Shown: piece by piece, positions 62,456-64,000 of the stretch | How the letters are laid out: every line of letters begins with the position of its first letter | How positions within the stretch are numbered: position 1 is the stretch's first letter | NCBI RefSeq assembly: GCF_040276065.1 | Contig: NZ_JBELOI010000003.1 | Location: 182,521 to 246,520 of the forward strand | Direction: 5' to 3' | From: Castellaniella sp040276065 | Lineage (GTDB): Bacteria > Pseudomonadota > Gammaproteobacteria > Burkholderiales > Burkholderiaceae_B | Length of the DNA stretch: 64,000 bases | Notes under the pieces: generated by a model | What the model was told of the DNA's origin: nothing | Seen by the model: only the letters and a program-made list of their open reading frames with translations | Database searches by the model: none | Translations under genes and position numbers: made by a program

Positions 62456-62926
62456 TTATTTCGCGGGCACGCTGGGGACCGACGGATCGGCCTTTGCGGC
62501 ATTGTCCACGGACGGGACGCCTGTGGCCGACGGAACAGCGGGCGAGGCGCTCTCGGAGGACGCCGGCGAGGCTCCCGCGCCAGGGGCGGTGGGTACGACC
62601 GAGGGCACTGCCGGGCCGGCGGGCACGGCCTCCTTGGCCGGGGCTGTGAAGCCCTGCATCACGCCGCCATCCAGAGGCGAGCCCGAGGGATGGTGCGCGA
62701 CCCAGGCCAGGCCGCCGGTGGTTGCGAAAAATATGATCGCGGCCCACTTGGTGGCACGCGACAGAAAGTTGGCCGCGCCCGCTGAGCCAAACACGCTGCC
62801 CGCCGAGCCGCTGCCGAAGGCGGCGCCCATGTCGGCGCCCTTGCCCTGCTGCAACAGGACCAGCACGATGATCAGGATCGAGGAAATGACCTGGAGGGTC
62901 AACAGGAGCGGGGACAACCATTGCAT
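62456..62926 (-). CDS. secG: Protein translocase subunit SecG
   Basis: The 156-residue protein has two membrane helices, the conserved LVLLQQGKGADMGAAFGSGSAGSVFG segment and an SRATKW stretch between. The long proline/alanine/serine-rich C-terminal tail is common in Burkholderiales SecG. It stabilises the SecYE channel. It starts 19 bp after tpiA. Confidence 0.97.
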   Translation of the reverse strand: MQWLSPLLLTLQVISSILIIVLVLLQQGKGADMGAAFGSGSAGSVFGSAGAANFLSRATKWAAIIFFATTGGLAWVAHHPSGSPLDGGVMQGFTAPAKEAVPAGPAVPSVVPTAPGAGASPASSESASPAVPSATGVPSVDNAAKADPSVPSVPAK

Positions 62927-62945
62927 GATCAAGGGACTCCGGGCC

Positions 62946-63689
62946 TCAGGCGGCCGCTATGTTCAGGAATTCGTCGGCGGCCAGGGAGGCGCCGCCCACC
63001 AGCGCGCCATCGATGTCGGGCTGGGCAAACAGGCTGGCGGCATTGCCGGCCTTGACGCTGCCGCCGTAGAGGATGCGGACTTGGCCGGCATCCCGTTTCT
63101 CCAGGGCACGGCGAATGAAGGCGTGGACGGCCTGCGCCTGCTCGGGCGTGGCGGTGCGCCCGGTGCCGATGGCCCAGACCGGCTCATAGGCGATGACGAG
63201 CCGCCTCACGGCGTCGGCCCCAAGAGCCAGGACCGGATCGAGTTGGTCGCCGATGACGCACTCGACCTGGTCGGCATCGCGGTCGGCCAGGGTCTCGCCC
63301 ACGCACACCACCGGGGTCAGGCCCGCGGCGAGCGCGGATGCCGCCTTGGCGGCGACCTGAGCGCTGGTTTCGCCATGCAGGGCACGGCGCTCGGAGTGAC
63401 CGCACAACACCCAGACGCAGCCGAAGTCGGCCAGCATGCCGGCCGAGGTCTCGCCGGTATAGGCACCTTGCGCATGAATGCTGACGTCCTGGGCCCCCCA
63501 AGAGACCTGGGTGCCCGCCAAGGCGTCGCGCGCCTGGGCCAGATAGGGAAACGGCGCGCACACCGCGAGCTCGGCATCCCCGGCCCGCGCCGCGCCGGAC
63601 ACCAGACCATCGAGCAGCGTGGCGTTGGCGGCAAGGCTGCCGTGCATTTTCCAGTTGCCCATGACGAGGCGTTTACGGGTATTGCTCAT
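62946..63689 (-). CDS. tpiA: Triosephosphate isomerase
   Basis: The 247-residue TIM barrel (ATG 63689) has GNWKMHGS near residue 10 with the lysine, GHSERR with the catalytic histidine, AYEPVWAIGTG with the catalytic glutamate and YGGSVKAGN for the phosphate loop. It interconverts dihydroxyacetone phosphate and glyceraldehyde 3-phosphate. Confidence 0.98.
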   Translation of the reverse strand: MSNTRKRLVMGNWKMHGSLAANATLLDGLVSGAARAGDAELAVCAPFPYLAQARDALAGTQVSWGAQDVSIHAQGAYTGETSAGMLADFGCVWVLCGHSERRALHGETSAQVAAKAASALAAGLTPVVCVGETLADRDADQVECVIGDQLDPVLALGADAVRRLVIAYEPVWAIGTGRTATPEQAQAVHAFIRRALEKRDAGQVRILYGGSVKAGNAASLFAQPDIDGALVGGASLAADEFLNIAAA

Positions 63690-63821
63690 GCGTATCGTCG
63701 TTCCAATCAAGCGATAATCCGCCGCAACCGACGAATCGATTCCGGCAAAATTGAGTAACCCTGTATTGTAGCGTGTTTGCCCAGACGACGCCCCGTGGCC
63801 GCGCGGGAGCGTCCCGCGACA

Positions 63822-64000
63822 TCAGAACTCGGTCCACTCTCCGGGGGCGGAGGAGGCGCCCGCCAGCGCCGGCGCCCCCATGGCCGGCCTGCCGGCCATG
63901 GCCTCGGACCCGCTCGATGCGGAGCGCCTGGGCGGGGGGCTGACGACTTTTTCGGGTGGCGACGGCAGGCGCGCGGGCGCGGCCTGCTCGGGAGCGTGCG
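63822..64000 (-). CDS. C-terminus of a probable methyl-accepting chemotaxis protein (partial)
   Basis: An open frame enters from the right edge and ends at TGA 63824-63822. The 58 visible residues form a proline-, serine- and alanine-rich linker and end GEWTEF. The last five residues fit the xWxxF pentapeptide that docks CheR and CheB on chemoreceptors. The signalling domain itself lies outside the window. Confidence 0.6.
   Translation of the reverse strand, partial: HAPEQAAPARLPSPPEKVVSPPPRRSASSGSEAMAGRPAMGAPALAGASSAPGEWTEF

Noticed and set aside
1..64000. CRISPR arrays, complete insertion sequences, prophage or rRNA genes
   Set aside because: No regularly spaced repeats, transposase, integrase, phage structural gene or rRNA segment was found.

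Overview
The window reads as a chromosomal segment of a denitrifying betaproteobacterium. The Alcaligenaceae (Bordetella, Castellaniella or Pusillimonas type) fit best: EF-P carries Arg32 and sits next to EarP, a DUF2863 gene and a Tat-type (clade I) nitrous oxide reductase operon are present, and tpiA-secG-tRNA-Leu are adjacent. From about 29.2 kb onward the DNA is very GC-rich with strong third-position GC bias. The first 29 kb are visibly less GC-rich and hold one large catabolic cluster. That contrast suggests an acquired island, although no integrase or attachment site is visible in the window.

Region 1 (1-29.0 kb) is an isoprenoid or branched-acid degradation cluster. Reading from 20,971 leftward on the minus strand it has: a three-subunit acetone-carboxylase-type ketone carboxylase (beta, alpha, gamma), an AMP-forming acyl-CoA ligase, an enoyl-CoA isomerase-like crotonase, an AraC regulator, a FadB/FadJ-like bifunctional enzyme, a thiolase, a likely heteromeric acyl-CoA dehydrogenase pair, then a geranyl-CoA/methylcrotonyl-CoA carboxylase-type beta and alpha subunit, an AtuE-like crotonase and an AtuA-like protein cut by the left window edge. 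Divergent to these on the plus strand are an SDR, an exported YCF48/BNR-repeat protein and an RND/MMPL exporter. A MalT-like LuxR regulator closes the block. My working hypothesis is carboxylation of a methyl ketone, activation to CoA, beta-oxidation of an unsaturated branched chain, and entry into an Atu-type pathway. This chemistry needs no O2, and the same window carries a denitrification operon.

Region 2 (29.2-37.3 kb) is core housekeeping: DUF2863, earP, efp, DUF1178, a thermonuclease-family protein, an AidB-like acyl-CoA dehydrogenase, DUF423, adenosine deaminase and 3-methyladenine DNA glycosylase.

Region 3 (37.4-46.4 kb) is a complete, tightly overlapping nosRZDFYLX operon with a perfect FNR/DNR-type box upstream. 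A tRNA-Arg(ACG) with a clear promoter and terminator follows.

Region 4 (47.0-55.4 kb) is a seven-gene minus-strand operon: TRAP binding protein, class III CoA-transferase, TRAP small and large permeases, GntR/FCD regulator, MatB-type malonyl-CoA synthetase and a malonamidase-like amidase. It is preceded by a textbook sigma-70 promoter with a 32-bp palindromic operator just downstream. I read it as uptake and activation of malonate or malonamate.

Region 5 (55.5-60.5 kb) encodes a biotin carboxylase-BCCP protein, a PxpB-PxpC fusion and PxpA, with a divergent GntR gene across a palindrome. The parts resemble a split urea-carboxylase-type enzyme attached to 5-oxoprolinase. Region 6 (60.5-64 kb) holds an AT-rich scar with a CoA-transferase gene fragment, a hypothetical coiled-coil protein, an ExoD-family protein, tRNA-Leu(GAG), secG, tpiA and the tail of a chemoreceptor ending in a CheR-docking pentapeptide.
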